Assembly (NCBI GenBank): GCA_937988885.1
Contig: CALKHR010000074.1
Span: 1 to 34,070 of the forward strand
Direction of reading: 5' to 3'
Length of the DNA: 34,070 nucleotides
DNA from: an uncultured Roseiflexaceae bacterium
GTDB taxonomy: Bacteria > Chloroflexota > Chloroflexia > Chloroflexales > Roseiflexaceae
Part shown: positions 8,649 through 16,958 of the stretch, piece after piece
Position numbering within the stretch: the stretch's first letter is position 1
Layout: each line of letters opens with the position of its first letter
Program-made: the position numbers and the translations under genes
The notes under the pieces: model-generated
What the model was told of the DNA's origin: nothing
What the model saw: the letters and a program-made list of their open reading frames with translations, nothing else
Databases searched by the model: none

Positions 8649-9572
8649 CTATGAAACGTAATCGAGCCAGCCCCAGCGGTCCTCGGTCGAACCGTTGAAC
8701 AGCCCGAAGAAGGTCTCCTGAATCGCCTGGGTGATCGGGCCACGGCGACCAGCACCGATCGTGATGCCGTCCACCGAGCGGATGGGCGAAACTTCGGCGG
8801 CGGTGCCGGTGAAGAACAACTCATCGGCTAAGTAGAGCGACTCGCGTGGCAGGTTCTGCTCGCGCACTTCGTAGCCCAAGTGGCGGGCGATCGTGATCAC
8901 GGAATCGCGGGTGATGCCCGGCAGCAGCGCCGAGGTGATCGGCGGAGTGTAGATCACGCCATCGCGGATCAGGAACAGGTTCTCGCCCGAACCCTCGCTC
9001 ACCAGGCCGTTGACATCGAGCGCGATACCCTCGACATAGCCGTGCTGGCGCGCCTCCATCACGATCAACTGCGACGACAGGTAGTTGCCGCCTGCCTTGG
9101 CCATTGCGGGCAGCGTGTTGGGAGCCACGCGGTTCCACGACGACACGCCCACATCGACGCCCTGCTCAAGCGCTTCGGCGCCGAGGTACGCGCCCCACTC
9201 GATCGCGGCGACCATCACCTCGACCGGGTTCTTCAGCGGGAACACGCCCAACTCGCCATAGCCGCGCCACGCCAACGGGCGCAGGTAGGCGCTCGTCAGC
9301 CCGTTTTCGCGTACAACAGCCTTGCACGCTTCGTTCAACTGATCGACGGTGTAGAGCAATTCCATGCGATAGATTTTGGCCGAATCGATCAGACGGCGGG
9401 TGTGCGGCGTCAAGCGAAAGATCGCCGGCCCCTTCGGGGTGTTATAGCAGCGCAGCCCCTCGAACACCGAAGAGCCGTAGTGCAGCGCGTGAGTCATCAC
9501 ATGGACGGTGGCGCTCTCCCAAGGAACCAGCTCACCGTTGAACCAGATGTACTTCGTGGGAGCGATTGGCAT
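8649..9572 (-). CDS. ilvE: Branched-chain amino acid aminotransferase
   Basis: IlvE is the class IV PLP aminotransferase that performs the last step of valine, leucine and isoleucine synthesis with glutamate. The 307-residue protein matches the family length. It opens with IWFNGELVPWESATVHVMTHALHYGSSVFEG, written here in part only: HYGSSVFEG is at 31-39. The PLP lysine is K159 in AKAGGNY, and SEGSGENLF and TGTAAEVSPI are further family signatures. The ATG is preceded by AGGAG. A TATAAT-like element lies about 45 bases upstream and may be an internal promoter. It follows a methyltransferase gene and precedes leuC. Confidence 0.96.
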   Translation of the reverse strand: MPIAPTKYIWFNGELVPWESATVHVMTHALHYGSSVFEGLRCYNTPKGPAIFRLTPHTRRLIDSAKIYRMELLYTVDQLNEACKAVVRENGLTSAYLRPLAWRGYGELGVFPLKNPVEVMVAAIEWGAYLGAEALEQGVDVGVSSWNRVAPNTLPAMAKAGGNYLSSQLIVMEARQHGYVEGIALDVNGLVSEGSGENLFLIRDGVIYTPPITSALLPGITRDSVITIARHLGYEVREQNLPRESLYLADELFFTGTAAEVSPIRSVDGITIGAGRRGPITQAIQETFFGLFNGSTEDRWGWLDYVS

Positions 9573-9615
9573 GACCTTGTTCTCCTATTGGTGTTACAGC
9601 TACAAGTGTTGCCAC

Positions 9616-9621
9616 ATTATA
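9616..9621 (-). promoter_or_regulatory. Possible internal promoter -10 element before ilvE
   Basis: On the minus strand the bases read TATAAT, a consensus -10, about 45 bases upstream of the ilvE ATG. I see no convincing -35 hexamer at 16-18 bases, so an internal promoter is only a possibility. Confidence 0.3.
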
Positions 9622-9661
9622 CAGCGTTGTGGCCCGCTACGAATGATCATCCCTGGCTTGC

Positions 9662-10477
9662 TTAGGCCCGTTGGCCCTCGACCGCTAGGAGGTACATGGT
9701 TTGCGATTGAGCGCTCTCCCGCGCCCAATCCCGATATTCAGCTTCCGCCAGTGCCCGCTCGGCCTCGCTGATGAAGCCGTCGGCCACCACCTGCCGACCG
9801 CGCGTGGCCGTCAGATCGGCCCACATGCCCGTGCGCGTGAGGAAATCCGGCTCGCCACGCGTCGTATGCTCGTGTTGCGCAGTCACACGAACAGCCTGTA
9901 ATCCAGCCTGATCGAACAGATCGGCGAGGTGATCGGCAATCGCGTTATCCATCCCCGCCTCGGCCCGCCAGCGCAGGAACACCGCATAAAACGCTCGAAA
10001 GCTCTCTGGCGGCTCGGGCTGCCAGACGATCCGCTCGTGATTGTAATCGAGCACCTCGACCAAACCACCCGGGCGCAGCAACGCTGCCATCGCCCGCAAG
10101 GCCGCCAGCGGATCGCGCAGCCATTGCAGCACCCGCGCCGCCGTGACGATATCGAAGGGCTGCGACGGCTGGTACTCCGCCAGATCGGCGCATACGAACG
10201 ACAAGTTTGGCAGATCGGCGTGGCTGCGTTGGGCCTCGGCGATCAGGTCGGCGTTGATATCCAACCCGATCACCTGCCCCTCCGGCCCGACCGCTTCGGC
10301 GATGCCGCGCGTGATCGCGCCGCTGCCACAACCAACATCCAGCACGCGCATCCCAGGGCGCAGCAACTCCGCCAAGCGGCGATGACTTGCGGCCAGGCTG
10401 CGGGTGTTCAGAAAGCTGCTCACCCCCACGGGCATATGCGCCCGCCGACGTGCGACCTCATCGGTTGTATCATGCAT
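9662..10477 (-). CDS. Class I SAM-dependent methyltransferase
   Basis: The 271-residue product is a small-molecule-type methyltransferase. RVLDVGCGSGAITRGIA (44-60) is a textbook motif I, and IGLDINADLIAEAQ supplies the acidic residue that binds the SAM ribose. FVCADLAEYQ, FDIVTAARVLQWLRDP and LLRPGGLVEV fit motifs II-IV of the Methyltransf_11/UbiE-like group. The substrate cannot be told from sequence. Only three bases separate its ATG from the cimA stop, so it is probably translated from the same mRNA. No step of branched-chain synthesis needs a methyltransferase. Confidence 0.85.
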   Translation of the reverse strand: MHDTTDEVARRRAHMPVGVSSFLNTRSLAASHRRLAELLRPGMRVLDVGCGSGAITRGIAEAVGPEGQVIGLDINADLIAEAQRSHADLPNLSFVCADLAEYQPSQPFDIVTAARVLQWLRDPLAALRAMAALLRPGGLVEVLDYNHERIVWQPEPPESFRAFYAVFLRWRAEAGMDNAIADHLADLFDQAGLQAVRVTAQHEHTTRGEPDFLTRTGMWADLTATRGRQVVADGFISEAERALAEAEYRDWARESAQSQTMYLLAVEGQRA

Positions 10478-10480
10478 ACG

Positions 10481-12070
10481 CTATTTGTTCACAACTGCCT
10501 GCCGAGCGCGCAGCAACGGCAGTTCCAAGCTGTCCCACAACGCCTGCCAACTCGCCTCGATGATATTCTCCGAGCAGCCGACCGTGCTCCAGCGCTCCTC
10601 GCCACGAGCCGACTCGATCAGCACGCGGGGCATCGCGGCGGTGCCTAAATGCTCGTTGACGATGCGCACCTTGTAGTCGACCAAGTGGACCTCGGCCAAC
10701 TCGGGGTAGTGCGGCAGCAGCGCCTTGCGGATCGCGCGGTCGAGCGCGTTCACGGGGCCTTCGCCCTCGGCGGCGGTGTGAATCACATCGTCGCCCACGC
10801 GCAGCTTAACGGTGGCCTGCGACATTACACCGTTGCCGCCGCGCTTCTCGACGATCACCGTGAAATCGAGCAACTCGAAGGGCGGCTGATAGTTCGGCGC
10901 GGCGCGGCGCACCAGCATCTCGAAGGAACCTTCGGCGGCCTCGAACTGGAAGCCGCGATTCTCAAGCTCCTTGATCTGCTGCAACACCTTCCGCTCGTTG
11001 CCGTTTAACTCCAAGCCCAACGCTTGGGCACGCATATTCACATTACGCCGCCCGGCCAGCTCGCTGACCACCACGCGCATCTCGTTGCCGACCAGCGTCG
11101 GATCGATGTGCTGGTAGCTATCGGCGAACTTCGCGACCGCCGCCACGTGGATGCCGCCCTTGTGTGCGAACGCGCTGCGGCCCACATACGCGGCGTGCGT
11201 GTCGGGGTTCAGGTTGGCGACAGCGGCGACGAAGTGCGAAAGCTCGCTCAGGCGCTTCAACTGCTCGGGCGCGACGCACTCGTAACCCATCTTCAATTGC
11301 AGATTGGCGATCAGCGGGATGAGGTCCATATTGCCGCAGCGCTCGCCGTAGCCGTTGATGGTGCCCTGCACCTGCAGACAACCAGCCCTCACCGCCGCCT
11401 GCGCGTTCGCCACGGCCAGCGCGCCATCGTTGTGCGTGTGGATTCCCAGCCTCGGCATGCGCTCGCCCAGCGCTTGGGAGAGCAGATCGTGGACGATCTT
11501 CACGGCAGCGGCGATCTCCTCGGGCAGCGAGCCGCCGTTGGTATCGCAGAGCACCACCCAATCGGCACCCGCGCGACCCGCCGCGCTGATCGTCTCCAGC
11601 GCGTATTCGGCGTCGAGCTTGTAGCCGTCGAAGAAGTGCTCGGCGTCGTAGACCACCTCTTTGCCCAGCTTCTTGAAGTAGGCCACGCTATCGGCAATCA
11701 TGCGCAGATTCTCGTCGAGTGTCGTCTCGAGAACTTTTTCAACGTGCAGGGTGGAACTCTTGCCCACCAGCGTCACCACTGGCGTATCGGCCTCCACCAG
11801 GGCGCGGATGTTCGGGTCGTTGTCGCAACTGTTCTTGGCGTGGCGCGTGCTGCCGAACGCGGCGATCTTGGCGTTGCGTAACGAGTACTGCTTAATGCGC
11901 TGAAAGAACTCGGCATCCTTGGGATTTGAGCCGGGCCAGCCGCCCTCGATATAGTGAATCCCAAACGCATCGAGTTCACGGGCGATCTTCAATTTATCAT
12001 CAGCCGAGAGCGAAAGGCCCTCGCGCTGTGCGCCATCGCGTAGAGTTGTATCGTAGAGATAGATTTGCAT
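10481..12070 (-). CDS. cimA: (R)-citramalate synthase
   Basis: CimA condenses pyruvate with acetyl-CoA to (R)-citramalate, which LeuCD and LeuB convert to 2-oxobutyrate for isoleucine. The 529-residue product has the length of this group. It starts with IYLYDTTLRDGAQREG, the DTTLRDG metal-binding motif being at 7-13; the AQREG extension separates it from LeuA, which reads EQSPG. The C-terminal third has the LeuA-dimer regulatory fold, with PNYQPPFELLDFTV and EGEGPVNALDRAIRKAL. I chose the ATG at 12070 because AAGGAG lies seven bases upstream; the frame stays open for 29 more codons without support. Homology to LeuA is distant, so the two genes are not recent duplicates. Confidence 0.92.
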   Translation of the reverse strand: MQIYLYDTTLRDGAQREGLSLSADDKLKIARELDAFGIHYIEGGWPGSNPKDAEFFQRIKQYSLRNAKIAAFGSTRHAKNSCDNDPNIRALVEADTPVVTLVGKSSTLHVEKVLETTLDENLRMIADSVAYFKKLGKEVVYDAEHFFDGYKLDAEYALETISAAGRAGADWVVLCDTNGGSLPEEIAAAVKIVHDLLSQALGERMPRLGIHTHNDGALAVANAQAAVRAGCLQVQGTINGYGERCGNMDLIPLIANLQLKMGYECVAPEQLKRLSELSHFVAAVANLNPDTHAAYVGRSAFAHKGGIHVAAVAKFADSYQHIDPTLVGNEMRVVVSELAGRRNVNMRAQALGLELNGNERKVLQQIKELENRGFQFEAAEGSFEMLVRRAAPNYQPPFELLDFTVIVEKRGGNGVMSQATVKLRVGDDVIHTAAEGEGPVNALDRAIRKALLPHYPELAEVHLVDYKVRIVNEHLGTAAMPRVLIESARGEERWSTVGCSENIIEASWQALWDSLELPLLRARQAVVNK

Positions 12071-12163
12071 CACTCGCTCCTTGTTAGGCATGCACCAGGC
12101 ATGCAATTGGTTTCGACAAACAGACGTCGGCGTTACCAGCAAGGACGCGGTGCGCAAATGGCG

Positions 12164-12190
12164 GGCAGCCGCTCGCGGAGAGCGACTGCC
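12164..12190 (-). other. Hairpin in the pheA-cimA intergenic region
   Basis: GGCAG and CGCTC pair with GAGCG and CTGCC around a five-base loop, with one C/A mismatch, giving about 10 bp in the 202-base gap before cimA. A second imperfect hairpin, CAGAGT/ACTCTG with an inner GGC/GCC, lies at 12244-12272 directly after the pheA stop. Neither has a U-tract. I found no branched-chain-rich leader ORF or T-box core in this gap. An 11-base near-repeat containing AGGCATGCA lies around 12087-12105. Confidence 0.5.
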
Positions 12191-12272
12191 GGAAGCACCT
12201 CCTGATCACACAATTGGGCCATAAACTACGCTTGTCCTTCTGACAGAGTGGCGCGTATCGTGCCAAACTCTG

Positions 12273-13121
12273 TTACTCTGCTTCAGCAGTCGATGTTGGC
12301 TCTTGATAGCAGGGATAACTACCAAAAATTTTGAATAAGCCTGTCTTGGCTCGAATACGCTCCAACGCTGCAGCAGTGGGCGGATCGGTGCGGTGCCCGT
12401 TGATATCGACCAAAAAGATATATTCGCCTAACACATCTTTGGAAGGGCGCGACTCGAGTTTGGCCATGTTGATATGATCGCGAGTGAGCTCAAGCAGCGC
12501 ATCTACCAAAACTCCAGGGCGGTTCTCGCGGAACCCGAAACAGAAACTCGTGCGGTCGTTGCCCGTCGGTGGGTGATCCTCACGCCCCAACACGATGAAA
12601 CGTGTCACATTATCGGAACGGTCGTTGATGTTGCGCGCCAACACGTGAGCGCCGGTCAGTTCGGCGGCGCGCCGTGTGCTGATCGCGGCGGCCTTGCGCG
12701 GGTCAGCCAACGCTTCGGCGGGCGCGGCACTGTTGCTGAGCGAGGCCACCGTAGTGACATTAGGCAAATGCTTCTCGATGAACTTGCGGCACTGCCCGAG
12801 CGACTGCGGGTGGCCGTACAGCACCTCAATCTCTTCGATCGTGACATCGGGGCGAGCGACCAAGAATTGCCGGATCGGAATGACGATCTCGCCACGGATG
12901 AGCAACTGAGTCTCGTGAATGAGCAGGTCGAGAGTCGCAGTAACGCCGCCCTCAAGCACATTTTCGATCGGCAGCATCGCATAGGTGGCCTCGCCCCGTT
13001 CGACAGCCGCAACCGCCGCCGGAATACTCTGGCAGGGCAGTAATTCGGCTTGATCATCGTAACGGATCGCAGCTTCTTCGCTAAACGTTCCAGGGGGGCC
13101 AAGGTAAGCAATTGTCGTCAT
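12273..13121 (-). CDS. pheA: Prephenate dehydratase with ACT domain
   Basis: This enzyme converts prephenate to phenylpyruvate in phenylalanine synthesis. The 282-residue protein is a monofunctional dehydratase without a chorismate mutase domain. It begins with IAYLGPPGTFSEEAA and has PIENVLEGGV (51-60) and the catalytic NVTRF motif (TRF at 173-175). A C-terminal ACT domain (about 189-270) includes RPGVL and ESRPSK, residues linked to phenylalanine feedback binding in this family. It is the only aromatic-pathway gene in a branched-chain cluster, lying between a methyltransferase and cimA. Confidence 0.95.
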   Translation of the reverse strand: MTTIAYLGPPGTFSEEAAIRYDDQAELLPCQSIPAAVAAVERGEATYAMLPIENVLEGGVTATLDLLIHETQLLIRGEIVIPIRQFLVARPDVTIEEIEVLYGHPQSLGQCRKFIEKHLPNVTTVASLSNSAAPAEALADPRKAAAISTRRAAELTGAHVLARNINDRSDNVTRFIVLGREDHPPTGNDRTSFCFGFRENRPGVLVDALLELTRDHINMAKLESRPSKDVLGEYIFLVDINGHRTDPPTAAALERIRAKTGLFKIFGSYPCYQEPTSTAEAE

Positions 13122-13180
13122 AGTTTTGCGGGCCTCTATGCCATGGGTGCCAAAGCCTTACGCCGACGGGCGGCATCGGC

Positions 13181-13948
13181 CTAGAACGAAGCACGTATCA
13201 GTGCTACAGGAATGCTGAAATGGTAATCGCCGTTTTCCGAAAGAGCCATCGCGGTGCGCACCGAGCGCGGCGCGTTATCGAACAGCGCCTTGATCTGCGC
13301 CACTGCGCCGGGCGGTGTGTGCATCCGCGCGACCCACGAATCGAAATCGATCCGCACAGGCCAGGTGCCGAGCAATTCGCCCTGCGCACCGAGCGCCGCC
13401 AGCATAGCCATCCACTGCGCCACCGAGTGGTCGCGCACGTGCGAGTTGTCGCGCAGCAACTCGATCGCGTTGAGGAACGTGTCCTCGGTCGGATCGTCGG
13501 GCGAGACCACATCGACCAGCAGGAAGGTGCCACCCGGGCGCAGTACGCGCTTGAACTCGCGCAGCGCCGCTTGGGGGTGCGGGTAGTGATGCGCGCTGTA
13601 GCGCGACGTGACCAGATCGAACGACGCATCGGGGAACGGCAACTGCTCGACATCGCCGTTCTGGAAGGTGATGTTGGTCAGGCCGCGCTCCTCGGCGAGC
13701 CGACGACCCTGCTCCAGCATCGCCTCGGTGAGATCGACCGCGACAACCTCGGCAACCAGTGGGGCGAACGCAAGGGCCGTGTGACCAGTCCCACTGCCAG
13801 CATCAAGGACGCGGAGCGGGCCTTTTGGAGCAGCGGCGAGCATCGCATCGAGATCGGGACCGCCGCGATGGACTGCACTTGTCGCATAATGCTGGGCTAC
13901 CGCGCCAAACTGGCGTTGAACTGATTCCTTGATATTGTCCACGGTCAT
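13181..13948 (-). CDS. UbiE-like SAM-dependent methyltransferase
   Basis: The 255-residue product carries RVLDAGSGTGHTALAFAP (46-63) as motif I and VVAVDLTEAMLEQ (68-80) as the ribose-binding strand. QNGDVEQLPFPDASFDLV follows, written here as two parts: GDVEQLPFPD and SFDLVTSRYSAHH. KRVLRPGGTFLLVDVVSP completes the motif series. This pattern is typical of the Methyltransf_11/UbiE group acting on quinones or small metabolites; the substrate is unknown. I chose the ATG at 13948, which has AGG seven bases upstream, over an in-frame TTG at 13963. It lies after leuA, past a 12-bp hairpin, and before pheA. Confidence 0.85.
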   Translation of the reverse strand: MTVDNIKESVQRQFGAVAQHYATSAVHRGGPDLDAMLAAAPKGPLRVLDAGSGTGHTALAFAPLVAEVVAVDLTEAMLEQGRRLAEERGLTNITFQNGDVEQLPFPDASFDLVTSRYSAHHYPHPQAALREFKRVLRPGGTFLLVDVVSPDDPTEDTFLNAIELLRDNSHVRDHSVAQWMAMLAALGAQGELLGTWPVRIDFDSWVARMHTPPGAVAQIKALFDNAPRSVRTAMALSENGDYHFSIPVALIRASF

Positions 13949-13974
13949 TGCGTTGCCTACCAATCTGTGTGTTT

Positions 13975-14003
13975 GAGGCTTCGTAGGGTTGCTACGAAGC
14001 CTC
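13975..14003 (-). other. Perfect 12-bp hairpin downstream of leuA
   Basis: GAGGCTTCGTAG and CTACGAAGCCTC form a perfect 12-bp stem around a five-base loop in the 65-base gap between leuA and the next gene. Neither flank has a U-tract. It could act as a partial terminator, a processing site or an RNA-stability element that sets leuA expression apart from the distal genes. Confidence 0.75.
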
Positions 14004-14013
14004 GTGTTTGTGA

Positions 14014-15699
14014 CTAATCTTGGCCTACCGAGCTATTGCCGAATACGTCTACTGCGTATGTCGGCGTGCTCTTGTCGTAGCCCGCCGCGTAGGCGGTCTC
14101 TTCAGCGCGGATGCGTTCCTGCCGTGCGGCCAGCATCTTGTTGAGCGCGCCCATATACGCCTCGGCAGCTGCCACGATCGTATCGGTATTCACGCCGTAG
14201 CCGCTGAAGGTCGGCGGAGTGCGCTGCTTGAACGGCCCCTCGCCCTGCTCGGTCGCGCCCTGATCGCGGATGCGCACCGTCACCTCGGCGACCGCGTCCA
14301 AGCCCTCGGTGATCGCGTTGATCGTGAAATCGATCAGCTCGTTGGGGCGCTGCACAATGCGGTTGATCGCCTTGTAGATCGCATCGACCGGGCCAGTGCC
14401 GTGCGCGCTATCGGTGACCGGGTCGCCGTTCGCATCGAGCAAGCGCACCGTGGCGGTCGGCAGCACGTTCGTGCCGCACGAGACCTGCACATGATCCAGC
14501 TTGAAGATGGTTGGCGTGTGCTGCGACTCGCTCGAGATCAGCGCCTCGATATCGCGATCATCGACATGCTTCTTCTTATCGCACAGCTCCTTGAAGCGTT
14601 CGAACAGCTTCTGGAACTCCTGCTCGTTGTCGAACTCGTAGCCCATCGACGCCAGTTTGGTGCGGAAGGCGTGGCGGCCCGAGTGCTTGCCCAACACCAG
14701 CATCGTGCCATCGAGACCGACCGTCTCGGCATTGATGATCTCGTAGGTCAAGCGGTTCTTCAGCACACCGTCCTGGTGAATGCCGGACTCGTGCGCGAAG
14801 GCGTTGGCGCCGACGATCGCCTTGTTCGGCGGCACGGGCACGCCAATGATCGTGCTGAGCATGCGGCTACTGCGGGCGATCTCTTTCGTCTCGATCTGCG
14901 TGCGCACGCCGAAGAACTGCTGACGCGTATGCAGCGCCATCACGACCTCTTCGAGAGAGGCATTACCAGCGCGCTCGCCGATGCCATTGATCGTGCACTC
15001 GATCTGCCGCGCGCCAGCCCGCACGCCCGCCAGCGAGTTCGCAGCGGCCATACCGAGGTCGTCGTGGCAATGGGTCGAGAGAATCACCTTATCGGCACCG
15101 GGCACATTGCGGCGAATGCCATCAATCAGGTCGTAATACTCTTCGGGGGTCGAGTAGCCAACGGTATCGGGGATATTCAGCGTCGTGGCGCCTTCCTCGA
15201 TCGCGATGGCCAACATTTGGTACAAGAAGCCGACATCCGCGCGGCTCGCATCCATCGGCGAGAACTCGACATCCTCGCAGAGCGAGCGAGCGTAGCGCAC
15301 CATTTCGCGCGTGCGCACCAGCACTTGCTCGCGCGTCGAGCGCAATTGATATTCGATCTGGATGTCGGAGGCGTTGAGGAATGTGTGAATTCGCTTCTTA
15401 GCGGCTGGTTGAATCGCAGTCCAAGCCTTATCGATATCTTCCTTCACAGCACGGGCCAGCGCAGCGATCACCGGACCATCGGGGGAGCCAACCTCGCGGG
15501 CGATCTCGTGAACAGCGGCCCAGTCGCCGGGCGAGGCAGCTGGGAAACCAGCCTCAATGATATCGACTCGCAGGCGCGCTAGCTGGCGAGCGATCTCCAT
15601 CTTCTCTTCGAAGGTCATGGTGCAGCCAGGCGACTGCTCACCATCGCGCAGGGTGGTATCGAAAATACGTACGTGATCCGTAGATACGTGGGGCTCCAT
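14014..15699 (-). CDS. leuA: 2-isopropylmalate synthase
   Basis: LeuA condenses 2-oxoisovalerate with acetyl-CoA, the committed step of leucine synthesis. The 561-residue product has IFDTTLRDGEQSPGC (12-26), the metal-binding STHCHDDLG, and GANAFAHESGIHQDG. A full C-terminal regulatory domain begins near LDHVQVSCGTNVLPTATV, so leucine feedback inhibition is expected. I chose the ATG at 15699 because AAGGAG lies eight bases upstream; a TTG two codons earlier would be too close. It has its own 225-base upstream region with an unusual double palindrome and a tandem duplication, so separate control is possible. ilvC lies upstream. Confidence 0.95.
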   Translation of the reverse strand: MEPHVSTDHVRIFDTTLRDGEQSPGCTMTFEEKMEIARQLARLRVDIIEAGFPAASPGDWAAVHEIAREVGSPDGPVIAALARAVKEDIDKAWTAIQPAAKKRIHTFLNASDIQIEYQLRSTREQVLVRTREMVRYARSLCEDVEFSPMDASRADVGFLYQMLAIAIEEGATTLNIPDTVGYSTPEEYYDLIDGIRRNVPGADKVILSTHCHDDLGMAAANSLAGVRAGARQIECTINGIGERAGNASLEEVVMALHTRQQFFGVRTQIETKEIARSSRMLSTIIGVPVPPNKAIVGANAFAHESGIHQDGVLKNRLTYEIINAETVGLDGTMLVLGKHSGRHAFRTKLASMGYEFDNEQEFQKLFERFKELCDKKKHVDDRDIEALISSESQHTPTIFKLDHVQVSCGTNVLPTATVRLLDANGDPVTDSAHGTGPVDAIYKAINRIVQRPNELIDFTINAITEGLDAVAEVTVRIRDQGATEQGEGPFKQRTPPTFSGYGVNTDTIVAAAEAYMGALNKMLAARQERIRAEETAYAAGYDKSTPTYAVDVFGNSSVGQD

Positions 15700-15760
15700 A
15701 ATCAAAACTCCTTACAAAACTGTAAAACCGCACGTGTAGGAAGGATCGAGGCGATTCAAA

Positions 15761-15792
15761 CCACTCGGAGCGCATCCCACTCGGAGCGCATC
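15761..15792 (-). repeat. Exact tandem 16-bp duplication in the leuA leader
   Basis: The unit CCACTCGGAGCGCATC occurs twice back to back (15761-15776 and 15777-15792), and a partial CGCTC follows. It lies 60-90 bases upstream of the leuA start, in the same gap as the long inverted repeat. It may be a slippage duplication or paired protein- or RNA-binding sites. Confidence 0.85.
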
Positions 15793-15811
15793 GCTCACCA
15801 AACCCGATGGA

Positions 15812-15854
15812 CTGCAACGGTTGCAAAGGACGTATGTTTTTGCAACCGTTGCAG
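15812..15854 (-). promoter_or_regulatory. 16-bp inverted repeat of two 13-bp palindromes before leuA
   Basis: CTGCAACGGTTGCAAA (15812-15827) and its exact complement (15839-15854) flank an 11-base spacer. Each arm also contains its own palindrome, TGCAACGGTTGCA or TGCAACCGTTGCA, with centres 28 bases apart. The region can form an RNA hairpin or offer two dyad operators. No U-tract follows on the minus strand. The arrangement would suit a dimeric DNA-binding regulator, but I cannot name one. Confidence 0.7.
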
Positions 15855-15924
15855 AAGCTCGATCCGCTAAACACTCCTCACGAAATGCCTAGCTCTCCGC
15901 GCAGTCGGTCGTACAGTTCTGGGC

Positions 15925-16947
15925 TTAGGCTCCGCCCTGGCCGGGGATAACTTCCCGCGGGTTGACAAAGGGCATCATGCGCCGCAACTCGCGACCTACC
16001 TGCTCGATGCGGTGATCGGTGTCCTGAGCGCGGAGGCGGTTGAAGTTTGGTCGACCATTGTGGTTCTCGTCGATCCACTCCTCGGCAAAGGTGCCGTTCT
16101 GGATGTTGGCCAACAACTGCTTCATGGCTGCGCGTGTCTGGTCGTTGATGATCTGCGAGCCAGCGACGTAATCGCCCCACTCAGCAGTATCCGAGACCGA
16201 GTAGCGCATGTAGTTCAGACCGCCCTGGTAGAACAGGTCAACGATCAGCTTCAACTCGTGCATACACTCGAAGTAGGCAACTTCGGGCTGATAGCCAGCC
16301 TCAACCAACGTCTCGAAGCCGGCCTTCACCAGCGCCGAAACGCCACCACACAGCACAGCCTGCTCACCGAACAGGTCGGTCTCCGTCTCCTCGGCGAAGG
16401 TGGTCTTGAGCACGCCCGCCTTGGTGCAGCCAAGGCCCTTGCCGTACGCCAGAGCGTCGGCCAACGCCTCGCCCGTAGCGTCCTGGTGCACAGCGACCAG
16501 AGCGGGCACACCACCACCCTGAGTGAACACCTCGCGCACGCGGTGGCCGGGGGCCTTCGGCGCAATCATGCTCACGTTGACACCCTCCGGCGGAACGATC
16601 TGGCCGTAACGAATGTTAAAGCCGTGCGCGAACATCAGAGTCTTACCGGGGGTCAAGTGCGGCGCGATGTGATCGCGGTACAGCTCGGCCTGGCCGGTAT
16701 CGGGCGTCACAATCATGATAATCTGAGCCTCGGCAGCGGCTTCGGCCACCGTGCGAACGCGCAGGCCAGCAGCCTCGGCCTTCGCCCAGCTCTTGGAACC
16801 CTCGTACAAGCCAACGATCACGTCCAGACCACTGTCCTTCAAGTTCAGCGCGTGAGCGTGACCCTGGCTACCAAACCCAATGATTGCGATAGGGCGACCC
16901 TGAAGACGACCCAAATCCGCCTGGTTGTCGTAAAATAGCTCTGCCAT
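15925..16947 (-). CDS. ilvC: Ketol-acid reductoisomerase (NADP+), class I
   Basis: IlvC isomerises and reduces acetolactate or acetohydroxybutyrate to the dihydroxy acids used by IlvD, in valine and isoleucine synthesis. At 340 residues it is the short class I form. It shows the nucleotide-binding IIGFGSQGHAHALNLKDSG (22-40), the APKAPGHRVREVF segment, and FAEETETDLFGEQAVLCGG with metal-binding acidic residues. CMHELKLIVDLFYQGG belongs to the C-terminal knotted domain. AGGAG precedes the ATG. The gap to ilvN is only 11 bases. The order ilvB-ilvN-ilvC is the common bacterial arrangement. Confidence 0.97.
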   Translation of the reverse strand: MAELFYDNQADLGRLQGRPIAIIGFGSQGHAHALNLKDSGLDVIVGLYEGSKSWAKAEAAGLRVRTVAEAAAEAQIIMIVTPDTGQAELYRDHIAPHLTPGKTLMFAHGFNIRYGQIVPPEGVNVSMIAPKAPGHRVREVFTQGGGVPALVAVHQDATGEALADALAYGKGLGCTKAGVLKTTFAEETETDLFGEQAVLCGGVSALVKAGFETLVEAGYQPEVAYFECMHELKLIVDLFYQGGLNYMRYSVSDTAEWGDYVAGSQIINDQTRAAMKQLLANIQNGTFAEEWIDENHNGRPNFNRLRAQDTDHRIEQVGRELRRMMPFVNPREVIPGQGGA

Positions 16948-16958
16948 GTTCTCCTCGA

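Noticed and set aside
12084..12266. Small ORFs in the pheA-cimA gap as a possible second leader peptide
   Set aside because: None is enriched in branched-chain codons, and no competing hairpins match the ilvD leader layout.
14020..15582. 520-codon plus-strand ORF opposite leuA
   Set aside because: It is an antisense shadow of leuA with no family motifs.
15638..15874. 78-codon minus-strand ORF across the leuA leader, GTG start after GAGGA
   Set aside because: It runs through the palindrome and tandem duplication, overlaps the leuA start, has no run of Leu codons, and has no recognisable family pattern.
15878..15930. Alternative frame past the ilvC stop reading SPELYDRLRGELGIS, which resembles a natural C-terminus
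   Set aside because: ilvC is already full length at 340 residues, and upstream the alternative frame reads as a shadow of ilvC; I cannot show a frameshift.
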